Shown here: piece by piece, positions 32,452-41,554 of the stretch
Position numbering within the stretch: position 1 is the stretch's first letter
Layout of the letters: the number at the start of each line of letters is the position of its first letter
Assembly (NCBI RefSeq): GCF_000717335.1
Contig: NZ_JNYZ01000006.1
Coordinates: 310,001-374,000 of the forward strand
Direction: 5' to 3'
Length of the DNA: 64,000 bases
DNA from: Amycolatopsis jejuensis
GTDB taxonomy: Bacteria > Actinomycetota > Actinomycetes > Mycobacteriales > Pseudonocardiaceae
Program-made: the position numbers and the translations under genes
The notes under the pieces: model-generated
Told to the model about the DNA's origin: nothing
Database searches by the model: none
What the model saw: only the letters and a program-made list of their open reading frames with translations

Positions 32452-32830
32452 GTCGTCTCCGGACGCGCCGGGGACCGGTGTTCTCCGCTGCGCGAAAGGG
32501 CAGTGTTGCTACCTTGAAGGCCGGGGGATGGTTGTGTCGCACGTGACTGCGAAGGGGATGTTCCTACACTGCCCCCAGTGATCGGGCCGGGAGTCAAGGT
32601 CCGTTCGAGGGGAGATTGCACACGCAGGGTCATTCACTCGGTCGTCGGATTAGGACGATCGAGTGTAAAACGTCGGTTATCAGTCGTGACGACCGTCACG
32701 ATGTGGATACAAGACATGGCGTGACTCTGTGCAACACCCCACCCGGCGGCTACGTTCAGCGCCCAGTCGAAGTCCCACGCAAGGGACCCGCCGTTCCACG
32801 GAGCACGGCGGGTGGCATTTGGAGGAACGA
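32452..32830 (+). promoter_or_regulatory. Upstream region of the branched-chain amino-acid transporter operon
   Basis: This 379-base gene-free region must carry the operon promoter. It includes the palindrome CGTGAC-gacc-GTCACG (32685-32700) in a locally AT-rich patch, a possible operator. A TACACT hexamer at 32565-32570 could be a -10 but has no good -35 at the right distance. GGAGGAA (32821-32827) is the ribosome site of the first gene. Confidence 0.45.
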
Positions 32831-34039
32831 GTGCAAAAAGCACGACTCACGAAGGTCATCGTGCTGGCCGCCGCGGGAGTCATCTCCCTCGGCGCATGTT
32901 CAGCGCGTACCGGCAGTGGCTCGGGTGGTGACAACAGCGGGGCGCCGCAGGCGGCTGCCCCGTCGGCGGCCGCGAACGCGGCCGACCCGGCAGGAGACGG
33001 CAAGGCGCAGTGCGCGCCGACCTCCATCGCCTACGCGGGCACCATCAACGGCGCGAACGCGGCTCTGGGGCAGAACATCCTCAAGGGCGCGAAGCTGGCG
33101 GTCGACCAGCACAACAAGGCCAACCCGGGCTGCCAGGTCAAGCTCGAGCAGTTCGACACCGAGGGCACGCCGGACAAGGCGCCGGGCATCGTGACCCAGA
33201 TCGTCAACACCCCGGCGATCATCGGCGTCATCGGTCTCCCGTTCTCGGGTGAGTCGAAGGCCGCGGGCGGCATCTTCAACGGCGCCGGGCTGGTCACCGT
33301 CACCCCGTCGGCGACCAACCCGAAGCTCGCCGACAACGGCTGGAAGACCTTCTTCCGCGGGCTGGGCAACGACAACACCCAGGGCCCGGCCGCGGCGAAG
33401 TTCATCACCGGCGAGCTGAAGGCCAACAAGGTCTGTGTGATCAAGGACGACTCCGAGTACGGCACCGGGCTCGCCGCCTCGACCATCCAGGCGCTCGGCG
33501 ACAAGGCGTCCTGCCAGGACAACGTCAAGACCAAGCAGACCGACTTCTCCGCGATCGTCAACAAGATCAAGAACGAGAAGCCGGACGCGGTCTTCTACTC
33601 CGGGTACTACCAGGAAGCCGCTCCGTTCGCGCAGCAGCTGAACGACGCCGGGGTCAAGGCGAAGTTCGTCGGCCCGGACGGCGTGAAGGACGACCAGTTC
33701 ATCAAGGGTGCCGGTGACGCCGCGGCCAACGCGTACTTCACCTGCCCGTGCGTGCCTGCCGACCAGTTCACCAAGTTCTCCGACGCCTACAAGGCGGCGA
33801 CCGGCGGCGACCCGGGCACCTACTCGCCCGAGGCCTACGACGTCGCGACGATCCTGCTCAAGGGCATCGACTCGGGCAAGAAGGACCGCGCCGGCCTGCT
33901 GGACTTCGTGAAGAACTACGACGGCCAGGGCATCACGAAGCACTTCAAGTGGGACAGCAAGGGCGAGCTGTCGGCGACCACCGTGTGGAGCTACAAGGTG
34001 GACAACGGCAAGATCGTCCGCGACACCGAAATCAAGTAA
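32831..34039 (+). CDS. livK: Branched-chain amino-acid ABC transporter, substrate-binding lipoprotein
   Basis: A 402-residue type I periplasmic-binding-fold protein. The signal peptide ends in a lipobox (VISLGAC, Cys23), so the mature protein is a membrane-tethered lipoprotein. A Ser/Gly/Ala-rich linker follows, then the binding fold with YAGTINGANAALGQNIL, IGVIGLPFSGESKA and DSEYGTGLA. GTG 32831 has GGAGGAA upstream. It heads a five-gene operon with two permeases and two ATPases. A large hairpin after it may let it be expressed above the membrane components, as is usual for binding proteins. Specificity for Leu/Ile/Val is inferred from the family. Confidence 0.93.
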   Translation: MQKARLTKVIVLAAAGVISLGACSARTGSGSGGDNSGAPQAAAPSAAANAADPAGDGKAQCAPTSIAYAGTINGANAALGQNILKGAKLAVDQHNKANPGCQVKLEQFDTEGTPDKAPGIVTQIVNTPAIIGVIGLPFSGESKAAGGIFNGAGLVTVTPSATNPKLADNGWKTFFRGLGNDNTQGPAAAKFITGELKANKVCVIKDDSEYGTGLAASTIQALGDKASCQDNVKTKQTDFSAIVNKIKNEKPDAVFYSGYYQEAAPFAQQLNDAGVKAKFVGPDGVKDDQFIKGAGDAAANAYFTCPCVPADQFTKFSDAYKAATGGDPGTYSPEAYDVATILLKGIDSGKKDRAGLLDFVKNYDGQGITKHFKWDSKGELSATTVWSYKVDNGKIVRDTEIK

Positions 34040-34062
34040 CCCCGCCGCTTTCGGTTCCAGTA

Positions 34063-34109
34063 CCGGGGTGCGCGCCCGGCGGCCCGATCCCGCCGGGCCC
34101 GCACCCCGG
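34063..34109 (+). terminator. Nested hairpin between binding-protein and permease genes
   Basis: The outer arms CCGGGGTGCG (34063-34072) and CGCACCCCGG (34100-34109) are perfect. Inner arms CCCGGCGG (34075-34082) and CCGCCGGG (34090-34097) extend the stem. It could partly terminate transcription or stabilise the upstream mRNA, giving excess binding protein. Confidence 0.6.
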
Positions 34110-34126
34110 ATCCCCATGGAGAACTA

Positions 34127-35143
34127 GTGTCGATGACCCATGACCTCAGCTCCCTCGTCCTCGAGCAGGGCGGCAGCTGGATCAACTTCGACGTCGATTC
34201 GTTCCTGAACCAGTTCTGGGACAACACGATCGACGGCCTTTCCTACGGCAGCATCTACGCGCTCGTCGCGCTCGGCTACACCCTCGTCTACGGCGTGCTG
34301 AAGCTCATCAACTTCGCCCACTCCGAGGTGTTCATCTACGGCGCCTACGCGACGTGGTTCGTCTTCTACGGCATGGGGTTCCGTCCCGGTGCCACGCCCG
34401 ACCTGCCGATCTTCGAGCTGATCGGCTTCCTGCTGCTCGCGCTCATCGCCTCGATGGCCGTGTCCGGCGGCACCGCGGTCGCGCTGGAACGCGTGGCCTA
34501 CCGGCCGCTGCGCAAACGCGGGGCACCCCGGCTGGTCTTCCTGATCACCGCGATCGGTGCCTCCTTCGTGCTGCAGCAGCTCCTCTTCATCTGGCGCGGC
34601 GGCAACCCGGAGAACGCCATCCGCCTGCTGCGCAACGACGAGGTGTTCACCATCTTCGGCGGCAGCGTCACGATCGTCACGATCATCACGGTGGTCGCTT
34701 CGATCCTCCTGATGATCGGCGCGGACCTCTTCGTGAACCGCACCAAGTTCGGCCGCGGCATCCGCGCGGTCGCCCAGGACCCGGACACCGCGACGCTCAT
34801 GGGCGTCAACAAGGAACGCGTCATCATGCTGACGTTCCTCATCGGCGGGTTGCTGGCCGGCGCGGCGGCGCTCTTCTACATGATGAAGATCCCGCAGGGT
34901 GCGGCGTACCAGGGCGGCTTCATCCTCGGCATCAAGGCATTCACCGCGGCCGTGCTCGGCGGCATCGGCAACCTGCGCGGCGCGCTGCTCGGTGGCCTCA
35001 TCCTCGGGGTCGTGGAGAACTACGGGCAGTCGCTCTTCGGCGGCCAGTGGCGCGACGTCGTCGCGTTCGTGCTGCTGGTGCTGATCCTGATGTTCCGGCC
35101 GACCGGCATCCTCGGCGAGTCGCTCGGAAAGGCGCGGGCATGA
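34127..35143 (+). CDS. livH: Branched-chain amino-acid ABC transporter permease LivH
   Basis: A 338-residue integral membrane permease of the LivH family with about eight hydrophobic segments. It has the family stretch DGLSYGSIYALVALGYTLVYGVLKLINFAHSE split over the first helices, and AFTAAVLGGIGNLRGALLGG near the end for ATPase contact. GTG 34127 with GGAGAA upstream is used; the in-frame ATG 34133 is also possible. Its stop overlaps the livM start (ATGA). Confidence 0.93.
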   Translation: MSMTHDLSSLVLEQGGSWINFDVDSFLNQFWDNTIDGLSYGSIYALVALGYTLVYGVLKLINFAHSEVFIYGAYATWFVFYGMGFRPGATPDLPIFELIGFLLLALIASMAVSGGTAVALERVAYRPLRKRGAPRLVFLITAIGASFVLQQLLFIWRGGNPENAIRLLRNDEVFTIFGGSVTIVTIITVVASILLMIGADLFVNRTKFGRGIRAVAQDPDTATLMGVNKERVIMLTFLIGGLLAGAAALFYMMKIPQGAAYQGGFILGIKAFTAAVLGGIGNLRGALLGGLILGVVENYGQSLFGGQWRDVVAFVLLVLILMFRPTGILGESLGKARA

Positions 35144-36288
35144 CGACGACCTCGACTCCGCCTGCCCACTCCGCGGCCAAGGCGCGCCGCAGGCCGATCT
35201 CGGAGTGGTGGAACAACCTGTCCAGGGTCCAGCAGTGGGCAGTGCTCATCCCGGTGGTGGTGCTCATCTACCTGCTGCCGGTGCTGAACCCGCCGATCAT
35301 CACCACCCAGCCCGGCTACGACTTCCCGATCGCGATGTTCGAGGTGGCCCGCTACGCGCTGGTCGCCATCGGCCTCAACATCGTGGTCGGCCAAGCAGGT
35401 CTGCTCGACCTCGGGTACGTCGGGTTCTTCGCTGTCGGCGCGTACGTGATGGCGCTCTTCACGAGCCCGGACTCGTCGCTGGCGAAACTGCCGTTCCTCG
35501 TGGTGCTGCCGATCGCGATGGCGGTCACGATGATCTTCGGGGTGATCCTCGGGACACCCACGCTGCGCTTGCGCGGGGACTACCTGGCGATCGTCACGCT
35601 CGGCTTCGGCGAGATCGTCCGCCTGCTGGCCGACAACATCGACCCGCTGCGCGGCAACCGTGGCTTCGTCAACGTCGGGCATCCGCCGGGCACGAAGGCC
35701 GACGGTTCGCCGATCTTCACCAACGCCAACGGGATCCCGTGGTACTGGCTGTGCGTCACGGTGATCATCATCATCCTGTTCGTGGTCGGGAACCTGGAGC
35801 GCAGCCGGGTCGGCCGGGCCTGGGTCGCGATCCGCGACGACGAGGACGCGGCCGAGATCATGGGCGTGCCCACGTTCAAGTTCAAGATCTGGGCGTTCGT
35901 GGGCGGCGCCGCGGTCGGCGGCCTCTCCGGCGCGCTGTACGCGGGTCAGCTCGGCTTCGTGAACAACCAGAAGTTCGACGTGGTCACGTCGATGCTGTTC
36001 CTGGCCGCGGTCATCCTCGGCGGGGCCGGGAACAAGGTCGGCGTGCTGCTGGGCGCTATCGTGGTGGCGTACGTGCCGTTGCGGTTCCAGCAGATCGCGG
36101 AGTACAAGTACCTGATCTTCGGCCTGGCGCTGATCATCCTGATGATCTTCCGGCCGCAGGGCCTGCTCGGTGCGCGGCAGCGGCTGCTCACCTACGGCAG
36201 GCAGGCGTACCAGCGGCTGCTCGGCAAGGGCGAACAGGTCAGCAGTGACGGGTCACTGGCCACCGAGACCGCGGGGGAGAGGCGATGA
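35140..36288 (+). CDS. livM: Branched-chain amino-acid ABC transporter permease LivM
   Basis: A 382-residue membrane permease. A ~40-residue cytoplasmic N-terminus precedes the helices; family motifs are GLNIVVGQAGLLDLGYVGFFAVGAY in two parts, RLRGDYLAIVTLGFGEIVR, and the EAA-like loop RDDEDAAEIMGV. It pairs with LivH to form the channel. ATG 35140 overlaps the livH stop and its own stop overlaps livG, so the operon is translationally coupled throughout. Confidence 0.93.
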   Translation: MTTTSTPPAHSAAKARRRPISEWWNNLSRVQQWAVLIPVVVLIYLLPVLNPPIITTQPGYDFPIAMFEVARYALVAIGLNIVVGQAGLLDLGYVGFFAVGAYVMALFTSPDSSLAKLPFLVVLPIAMAVTMIFGVILGTPTLRLRGDYLAIVTLGFGEIVRLLADNIDPLRGNRGFVNVGHPPGTKADGSPIFTNANGIPWYWLCVTVIIIILFVVGNLERSRVGRAWVAIRDDEDAAEIMGVPTFKFKIWAFVGGAAVGGLSGALYAGQLGFVNNQKFDVVTSMLFLAAVILGGAGNKVGVLLGAIVVAYVPLRFQQIAEYKYLIFGLALIILMIFRPQGLLGARQRLLTYGRQAYQRLLGKGEQVSSDGSLATETAGERR

Positions 36289-37214
36289 CGGTCCCAGAGA
36301 ACGGAACCGGGCCCGAGGTCCCGGCTGAGGGTGGTCTCGTCGCCGAGATTGCGCAGATGTCCGATGCGGAGTATGCGGAGCACCGGACCGAGGTGTTCGA
36401 GGTAGTCGCGCCGGACCGGGACATCGACGTGTCGGTCGGGCAGACTCTGCTCAAGGTCGACGACGTCACGGTCCGTTTCGGTGGGCTGGTCGCGCTGGAC
36501 TCGGTGTCGTTCGACATCCGGCGTGGCGAGATCCTGGGCTTGATCGGGCCGAACGGCGCGGGTAAGACGACGTGTTTCAACGCGATGACCGGGGTGTACC
36601 GGCCGACGTCGGGACAGGTGCTGTTGGAGGACCGTCCGCTCGGCAAGGCGTCCCGGCACGCGATCACGCAGCTGGGTATCGCGCGGACGTTCCAGAACAT
36701 CCGGCTCTTCGGCGAGATGACCGCGCTGGAGAACGTGGTCGTCGGCACCGACGCGCGGCATCGCACGAGCATGGTGGGTGCCCTGCTGCGGACTCCTCGT
36801 CATCATCGCGAGGAGAAGCAGGCGATCGAGAAGGCGATGGCGCTGCTGGAGTTCGTCGGTATCGCGGACCGGGCGGCGGACCGGGCGAAGAACCTGCCGT
36901 ACGGCTACCAGCGCAGGCTGGAGATCGCGCGGGCGCTCGCCACCGAGCCGAAGCTGTTGTGCCTGGATGAGCCGGCCGCGGGGTTCAACCCGGCGGAGAA
37001 GGAAGAGCTCATGGGGCTGATCCGGACGATCCGCGACGACGGCTACACCGTCCTGCTGATCGAACACGACATGAAGCTGGTCATGGGCGTCACCGACCGG
37101 ATCGTGGTGCTGGAGTTCGGCAAGAAGATCGCCGACGGGCTGCCTGCCGAGATCCGGCAGAACCCCGCGGTGATCGCGGCCTACCTGGGGGTTCCCGACG
37201 ATGACGTTGCTTGA
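36285..37214 (+). CDS. livG: Branched-chain amino-acid ABC transporter ATPase LivG
   Basis: A 309-residue ABC ATPase. Walker A GPNGAGKT, the Q-loop region FQNIRLFGEMTALENV, signature-like YGYQRRLEIARAL (a YGxQR form usual in LivG), Walker B LLCLDEPAAGFN and the H-loop IEHDM are all present. The first ~50 residues (to DIDVSVGQTLLKVDDV) are an acidic extension before the domain, not usual in the family. It powers uptake together with LivF, whose start lies 14 bases inside this gene. Confidence 0.93.
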   Translation: MTVPENGTGPEVPAEGGLVAEIAQMSDAEYAEHRTEVFEVVAPDRDIDVSVGQTLLKVDDVTVRFGGLVALDSVSFDIRRGEILGLIGPNGAGKTTCFNAMTGVYRPTSGQVLLEDRPLGKASRHAITQLGIARTFQNIRLFGEMTALENVVVGTDARHRTSMVGALLRTPRHHREEKQAIEKAMALLEFVGIADRAADRAKNLPYGYQRRLEIARALATEPKLLCLDEPAAGFNPAEKEELMGLIRTIRDDGYTVLLIEHDMKLVMGVTDRIVVLEFGKKIADGLPAEIRQNPAVIAAYLGVPDDDVA

Positions 37215-37914
37215 GCTCACCGACGTGTCCGTCCACTATGGACGGATCAAGGCCGTGTCGGACCTGTCCATCACGGTGAACGAGGGCGAGATCGTCACCC
37301 TGATCGGCGCGAACGGAGCCGGGAAGTCCACCACGATGCGGGCGATCTCGGGTATCCGCCCGCTCTCGGCAGGCAGCATCCGCTTCGACGGGGAGGACAT
37401 CTCCCGCCTGCGCGGTGACCTGCGGGTGGTCCGGGGTATCTCGCAGGCACCGGAAGGCCGGGGCATCTTCCCGGGCATGACGGTGCTGGAGAACCTGGAC
37501 ATGGGCGCGTATGCCCGCAAGGACCGGAAGAACCTGCAACCGGACTTCGACCGCGTCTTCGAACTGTTCCCCCGCCTGTCCGAACGCAAAACCCAGGTAG
37601 GCGGCACGATGTCCGGCGGTGAACAGCAGATGCTGGCCATCGGGCGCGCCCTGATGGCCAACCCGCGCCTGCTGCTGCTGGACGAGCCGTCGATGGGTCT
37701 GGCGCCGCAGTTCATCCAGCAGATCTTCCGCATCATCACGGAGATCAACCGCCAGGGCACCACGGTACTGCTGGTGGAACAGAACGCCCAGCAAGCACTC
37801 TCGCGAGCCCACCGCGCCTACGTGCTGGAAACCGGCCAGATCACGAAAACCGGCACCGGCAAGGAACTCCTCGCCGACACCAGCATCAAGGAAGCCTACC
37901 TAGGCGTCGGCTGA
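37201..37914 (+). CDS. livF: Branched-chain amino-acid ABC transporter ATPase LivF
   Basis: A 237-residue ABC ATPase of normal LivF length. Walker A GANGAGKST, signature MSGGEQQMLAIGRALM, Walker B LLLLDEPSMGLAP and the switch region VEQNAQQAL are intact; RGISQAPEGRGIFPGMTV is the LivF-typical Q-loop. It is the last gene of the liv operon and is followed by two strong palindromes. Confidence 0.94.
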   Translation: MTLLELTDVSVHYGRIKAVSDLSITVNEGEIVTLIGANGAGKSTTMRAISGIRPLSAGSIRFDGEDISRLRGDLRVVRGISQAPEGRGIFPGMTVLENLDMGAYARKDRKNLQPDFDRVFELFPRLSERKTQVGGTMSGGEQQMLAIGRALMANPRLLLLDEPSMGLAPQFIQQIFRIITEINRQGTTVLLVEQNAQQALSRAHRAYVLETGQITKTGTGKELLADTSIKEAYLGVG

Positions 37915-37930
37915 GCGGCAGGCACAAGCC

Positions 37931-37977
37931 GTGAAGGGAACCATCACGGAATCAGATTCCCTCATGGTTCCCTTCAC
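37931..37977. terminator. Terminator-like palindrome after livF
   Basis: GTGAAGGGAACCAT (37931-37944) pairs perfectly with ATGGTTCCCTTCAC (37964-37977). The enclosed 19 bases include a smaller GGAATC/GATTCC pairing. It resembles a dispersed intergenic palindrome and probably also ends liv transcription. Confidence 0.65.
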
Positions 37978-38079
37978 CGCCTTCAAAACCCCCAACCCCC
38001 ACCCCACTCACCGCAGCCGACGCACTCACCAGGACCACGCACCCAGACCCGGCCCTGCACCCCGATCCGAAGCCAAAAC

Positions 38080-38138
38080 ACGGTCTGAGGGGGCTTGTCA
38101 AGGCATCTTTCCCGCCTTGACAAGCCCCCTCAGACCGT
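38080..38138. terminator. Long perfect inverted repeat, probable bidirectional terminator
   Basis: A 25 bp perfect stem (38080-38104 with 38114-38138, core GGTCTGAGGGGGCTTGTCA) closes a nine-base loop. It lies between the convergent livF and thioesterase genes and can serve both strands. Confidence 0.7.
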
Positions 38139-38197
38139 CGTCACAATCAAGCTTCGGGGTGCCCCACCGCAACGCTCCAAGCCAGGGCACCTACCCA

Positions 38198-38290
38198 CCG
38201 GACATTTCACCCGTAAAGGCTCACCCCGCCGGACACTCGACCCGTAAAAGCTCACCCCCGGACAGCTCACCCCCAAGGACTTCACGCCCC
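38198..38290. repeat. Three imperfect ~30 bp direct repeats
   Basis: Units beginning CCGGACA at about 38198, 38229 and 38258 share CCGGACA....ACCCGTAAA.GCTCACCCC; the third is shorter and diverged. The last unit reaches the 3' end of the thioesterase gene. They look like intergenic repeats with no coding role. Confidence 0.6.
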
Positions 38291-38722
38291 CGGCGGCCGA
38301 TCCCGGATCACGCAAGTCAACCGCGCCGTACAAGTCCGCCGCCCCTCATCATCCGTGATCACGATCTCCGCCGTGATCGTCCCCCGCCCCACATGCAACG
38401 GCGTAGCCACCGCCGTCACCACCCCGGACCGGACCGCCCGATGGTGCGTGCACGACAGCTCCAACCCCATCGCCGCCCGCTCCGGTCCGGCATTGAGCGC
38501 AGCCAGCGTCGACCCGAGCGCCTCCGCAACCGTGGCATTCGCTCCGCCGTGCAGCAGCCCGTACGGCTGGAGGTTGCCCTCGACCGGGATCGTGCCGACC
38601 ACCCGTTCGGGCGTCAGCTCGAGGATCTTCAGCCCGATCTTGTCGTTCAGCTGCTGGTCGGCGGCCGCGGGGTCGATGGCCCCGAACTGCCCTGGCCGGA
38701 TTTCGGCCGTCTGCTCGGTCAC
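38282..38722 (-). CDS. PaaI-family thioesterase (hotdog fold)
   Basis: A 146-residue hotdog-fold acyl-CoA thioesterase. The family signature LQPYGLLHGGANATVAEALGS includes the HGG segment with downstream acidic Glu (VAEALGS) typical of the PaaI/YbdB/MenI group. GTG 38722 has a GGAG site upstream. It hydrolyses an aryl- or acyl-CoA; the exact substrate is not predictable. It diverges from polA with ~60 bases between starts. Confidence 0.88.
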   Translation of the reverse strand: MTEQTAEIRPGQFGAIDPAAADQQLNDKIGLKILELTPERVVGTIPVEGNLQPYGLLHGGANATVAEALGSTLAALNAGPERAAMGLELSCTHHRAVRSGVVTAVATPLHVGRGTITAEIVITDDEGRRTCTARLTCVIRDRPPGA

Positions 38723-38771
38723 TCTCTGCTCCTCAACCTATGCGACACGCAAGAGTGTCGGACCCTCACCC

Positions 38772-38777
38772 TAGACT
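38772..38777 (+). promoter_or_regulatory. Probable -10 box of leaderless polA
   Basis: TAGACT ends seven bases before GTG 38785, and no ribosome site precedes that codon, the arrangement expected for a leaderless transcript. Confidence 0.55.
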
Positions 38778-38784
38778 CGGCCCC

Positions 38785-41523
38785 GTGAGCCCGAGTGAGA
38801 ACCGAACCGTTGCCAATACCACAGGCGCCGCCACCACGCAGGAGCGGCCGCGGCTGCTGCTGATCGACGGCCATTCCATGGCCTACCGTGCCTTCTTCGC
38901 CCTGCCCGCGGAGAATTTCCGCACGAAAACCGGGCAGGTCACGAATGCGGTGTTCGGCTTCACGTCGATGCTCATCAACCTCCTGCGCGACGAGGAGCCC
39001 ACGCACCTCGCGGTGGCCTTCGACCTGTCGCGCAAAACGTTCCGGTCGGAGACGTACGCCGACTACAAGGCCAACCGCAGCACCACGCCCGACGAGTTCC
39101 GCGGCCAGGTCGACCTGGTCAGAGAGGTGCTCACGGTGCTCGGCATCCCGTCGCTCACGAAGGAGAACTTCGAGGCCGACGACATCATCGCCACACTCAC
39201 CACGCAGGCGAGCGACGGGTACGACGTGCTCATCTGTACCGGCGACCGCGACGCACTGCAGCTGGTCAACGACCGGGTCACGGTGCTCTACCCGAAGCGC
39301 GGGGTGTCCGACCTGGTCCGGTTCACGCCGGAGGCGGTCGAGGAGAAGTACGGCCTCACGCCGAGCCAGTATCCGGATTTCGCAGCGCTGCGCGGCGACC
39401 CTTCCGACAACCTGCCCGGCATCCCCGGCGTCGGTGAGAAAACCGCGGCCAAGTGGATCCGGCAGTTCGGCACGCTGGCCGACCTCATCGACCGGGTCGA
39501 CGAGGTCAAGGGCAAGGTCGGCGACGCGCTGCGCGAGCACCTGTCGGCGGTCACGCTCAACCGGCAGCTCACCGAGCTCGTCCGGGATGTGCCGCTGGAC
39601 GCGGTGCCCGACGAGCTGGAGCTGCGCCCGTGGGACCGCGAGGCGGTGCACCGGCTGTTCGACGAGCTGGAGTTCCGCGTCTTGCGTGACCGGCTGTTCG
39701 CCACGCTGAGCAGTGCCGAACCGGAGGCCGACGAGGGCTTCGAGGTGTCCGGTGCGGCGGTCGCGCCGGGTGCCCTCGGCGCGTGGCTGCAGGCGCATGC
39801 CGGGGCAGGTCAGCCGGTGGCGTTGTCGTTCCGTACCACCGGAAGTTCCGTGCGGTCGGACCTGAAGGCGGTCGCTTTTGCGGCGGCCGACGGCGAGGGC
39901 GCGTACGTCGACGTCACGGCGATGGACGAGGCAGACGACCGGGCGCTGTCGGCGTGGCTGGCCGACCCGGAGGTCCGCAAGATCGGGCACGACCTGAAGG
40001 TGCCGCTGCACGCGGTGCGGGCCCGCGGCTGGACGTTCGCCGGGCTCACCATGGACACGGCGCTCGCCGCGTACCTCGCGCGGCCGGGGCAGCGCACGTT
40101 CGAGCTCGACGATCTGGCGCTGCGCTACCTGCACCGCGAGCTCCGCTCGGAAGCGGGCGACGGTGACGGTCAGCTGTCGCTGCTCGACGGCGGGGCCGAT
40201 GGGCTGGAGCAGAAGGAGATCTCCGACGAGCTGGTCAAGGCGCGGGCGATCTTCGAGCTGTCCGGCGCGCTCGGTACGGAACTGGAGGACCTGGGCGGGG
40301 CGAAGCTGCTGGCCGAGCTGGAGCTGCCGCTGCTCGAGGTGATCACCGAGCTGGAGGCGGCGGGCATCGCGGTCGACGTCGACCAGCTCACCGAGCTGGA
40401 GGCGCACTACCTCAGCCGGGTCACCCAGGCCGCGGACTCGGCGTACGAGGTGATCGGCAAGCAGATCAACCTCGGGTCGCCGAAGCAGCTGCAGGTCGTG
40501 CTGTTCGACGAGCTGGGGATGCCGAAGACCAAGCGCACCAAGACCGGGTACACCACCGACGCCGAGGCACTGCAGACGCTGTTCGAGAAGACGGAGCACC
40601 CGTTCCTGCAGTACATGCTGGAACACCGCGACGCCACGCGGCTGCGCACCACGGTCGAGGGTCTCATCAAGTCGGTCGCCGACGACGGGCGCATCCACAC
40701 CACGCTCCAGCAGACGATCGCGGCCACCGGACGGCTGTCGTCGATCGAGCCGAACCTGCAGAACATCCCGGTGCGCACGGAGGAAGGCCGCCGGATCCGT
40801 GACGCGTTCGTGGTCGGCGACGGGTACACGGAGCTGATGACCGCGGACTACAGCCAGATCGAAATGCGGATCATGGCGCACCTGTCGAAGGACGAGGGCC
40901 TGATCGAGGCGTTCAACAGCGGCGAGGACTTGCACACGTTCGTCGCCTCGCGCGCGTTTTCCGTTCCGGCAGGGGAAATCACGCCGGAACAACGCTACCG
41001 GGTCAAGGCGATGTCGTACGGCTTGGCGTACGGGTTGTCGGCGTACGGCCTGTCGCAGCAGCTGCGCATCTCCACCGAAGACGCAAAAGAACAGATGGAG
41101 GCGTACTTCGCCCGCTTCGGCGGCGTACGCGACTATTTGCAGTCAGTGGTCGGCGAAGCCGCGAAGCGCGGCTACACGGAGACGATCTTCGGCCGCCGCC
41201 GCTACCTGCCGGACTTGAACAGCGACAACCGCCAGCGCCGCGAAATGGCCGAACGGATGGCCCTCAACGCCCCGATCCAGGGGAGTGCCGCGGACATCAT
41301 CAAGGTCGCGATGCTGAACGTGCACCGCGCTTTGTCCGAGGCGAAGCTCCGCAGCCGCGTCCTGCTCCAGGTCCACGACGAACTGGTCCTGGAAATCGCC
41401 GACGGAGAACGCGCCGAGGTCGAGAAACTGGTCCGGGAGGGCATGGGCTCGGCAGCGGAGCTGGCGGTGCCGTTGGAGGTTTCGGTGGGGTACGGAGGTT
41501 CGTGGAACGAAGCCGCCCACTGA
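38785..41523 (+). CDS. polA: DNA polymerase I
   Basis: A 912-residue family A polymerase. The 5'-nuclease domain occupies about 15-300 (LLIDGHSMAYRAFFALP, GDRDALQLV, GDPSDNLPGIPGVGEKTA). The middle 3'-5' exonuclease-like domain lacks a visible DxE motif, so proofreading is probably absent, as in mycobacterial PolA. The polymerase domain has motif A DYSQIEMRIMAHLS and motif C VHDELVLEI. It acts in Okazaki-fragment maturation and repair. GTG 38785 is chosen over in-frame ATG 38740 because a -10-like TAGACT lies seven bases upstream, giving a leaderless start. Confidence 0.96.
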   Translation: MSPSENRTVANTTGAATTQERPRLLLIDGHSMAYRAFFALPAENFRTKTGQVTNAVFGFTSMLINLLRDEEPTHLAVAFDLSRKTFRSETYADYKANRSTTPDEFRGQVDLVREVLTVLGIPSLTKENFEADDIIATLTTQASDGYDVLICTGDRDALQLVNDRVTVLYPKRGVSDLVRFTPEAVEEKYGLTPSQYPDFAALRGDPSDNLPGIPGVGEKTAAKWIRQFGTLADLIDRVDEVKGKVGDALREHLSAVTLNRQLTELVRDVPLDAVPDELELRPWDREAVHRLFDELEFRVLRDRLFATLSSAEPEADEGFEVSGAAVAPGALGAWLQAHAGAGQPVALSFRTTGSSVRSDLKAVAFAAADGEGAYVDVTAMDEADDRALSAWLADPEVRKIGHDLKVPLHAVRARGWTFAGLTMDTALAAYLARPGQRTFELDDLALRYLHRELRSEAGDGDGQLSLLDGGADGLEQKEISDELVKARAIFELSGALGTELEDLGGAKLLAELELPLLEVITELEAAGIAVDVDQLTELEAHYLSRVTQAADSAYEVIGKQINLGSPKQLQVVLFDELGMPKTKRTKTGYTTDAEALQTLFEKTEHPFLQYMLEHRDATRLRTTVEGLIKSVADDGRIHTTLQQTIAATGRLSSIEPNLQNIPVRTEEGRRIRDAFVVGDGYTELMTADYSQIEMRIMAHLSKDEGLIEAFNSGEDLHTFVASRAFSVPAGEITPEQRYRVKAMSYGLAYGLSAYGLSQQLRISTEDAKEQMEAYFARFGGVRDYLQSVVGEAAKRGYTETIFGRRRYLPDLNSDNRQRREMAERMALNAPIQGSAADIIKVAMLNVHRALSEAKLRSRVLLQVHDELVLEIADGERAEVEKLVREGMGSAAELAVPLEVSVGYGGSWNEAAH

Positions 41524-41554
41524 CAGCTGATGCACGGGTTCGGATTGGGTTCCG

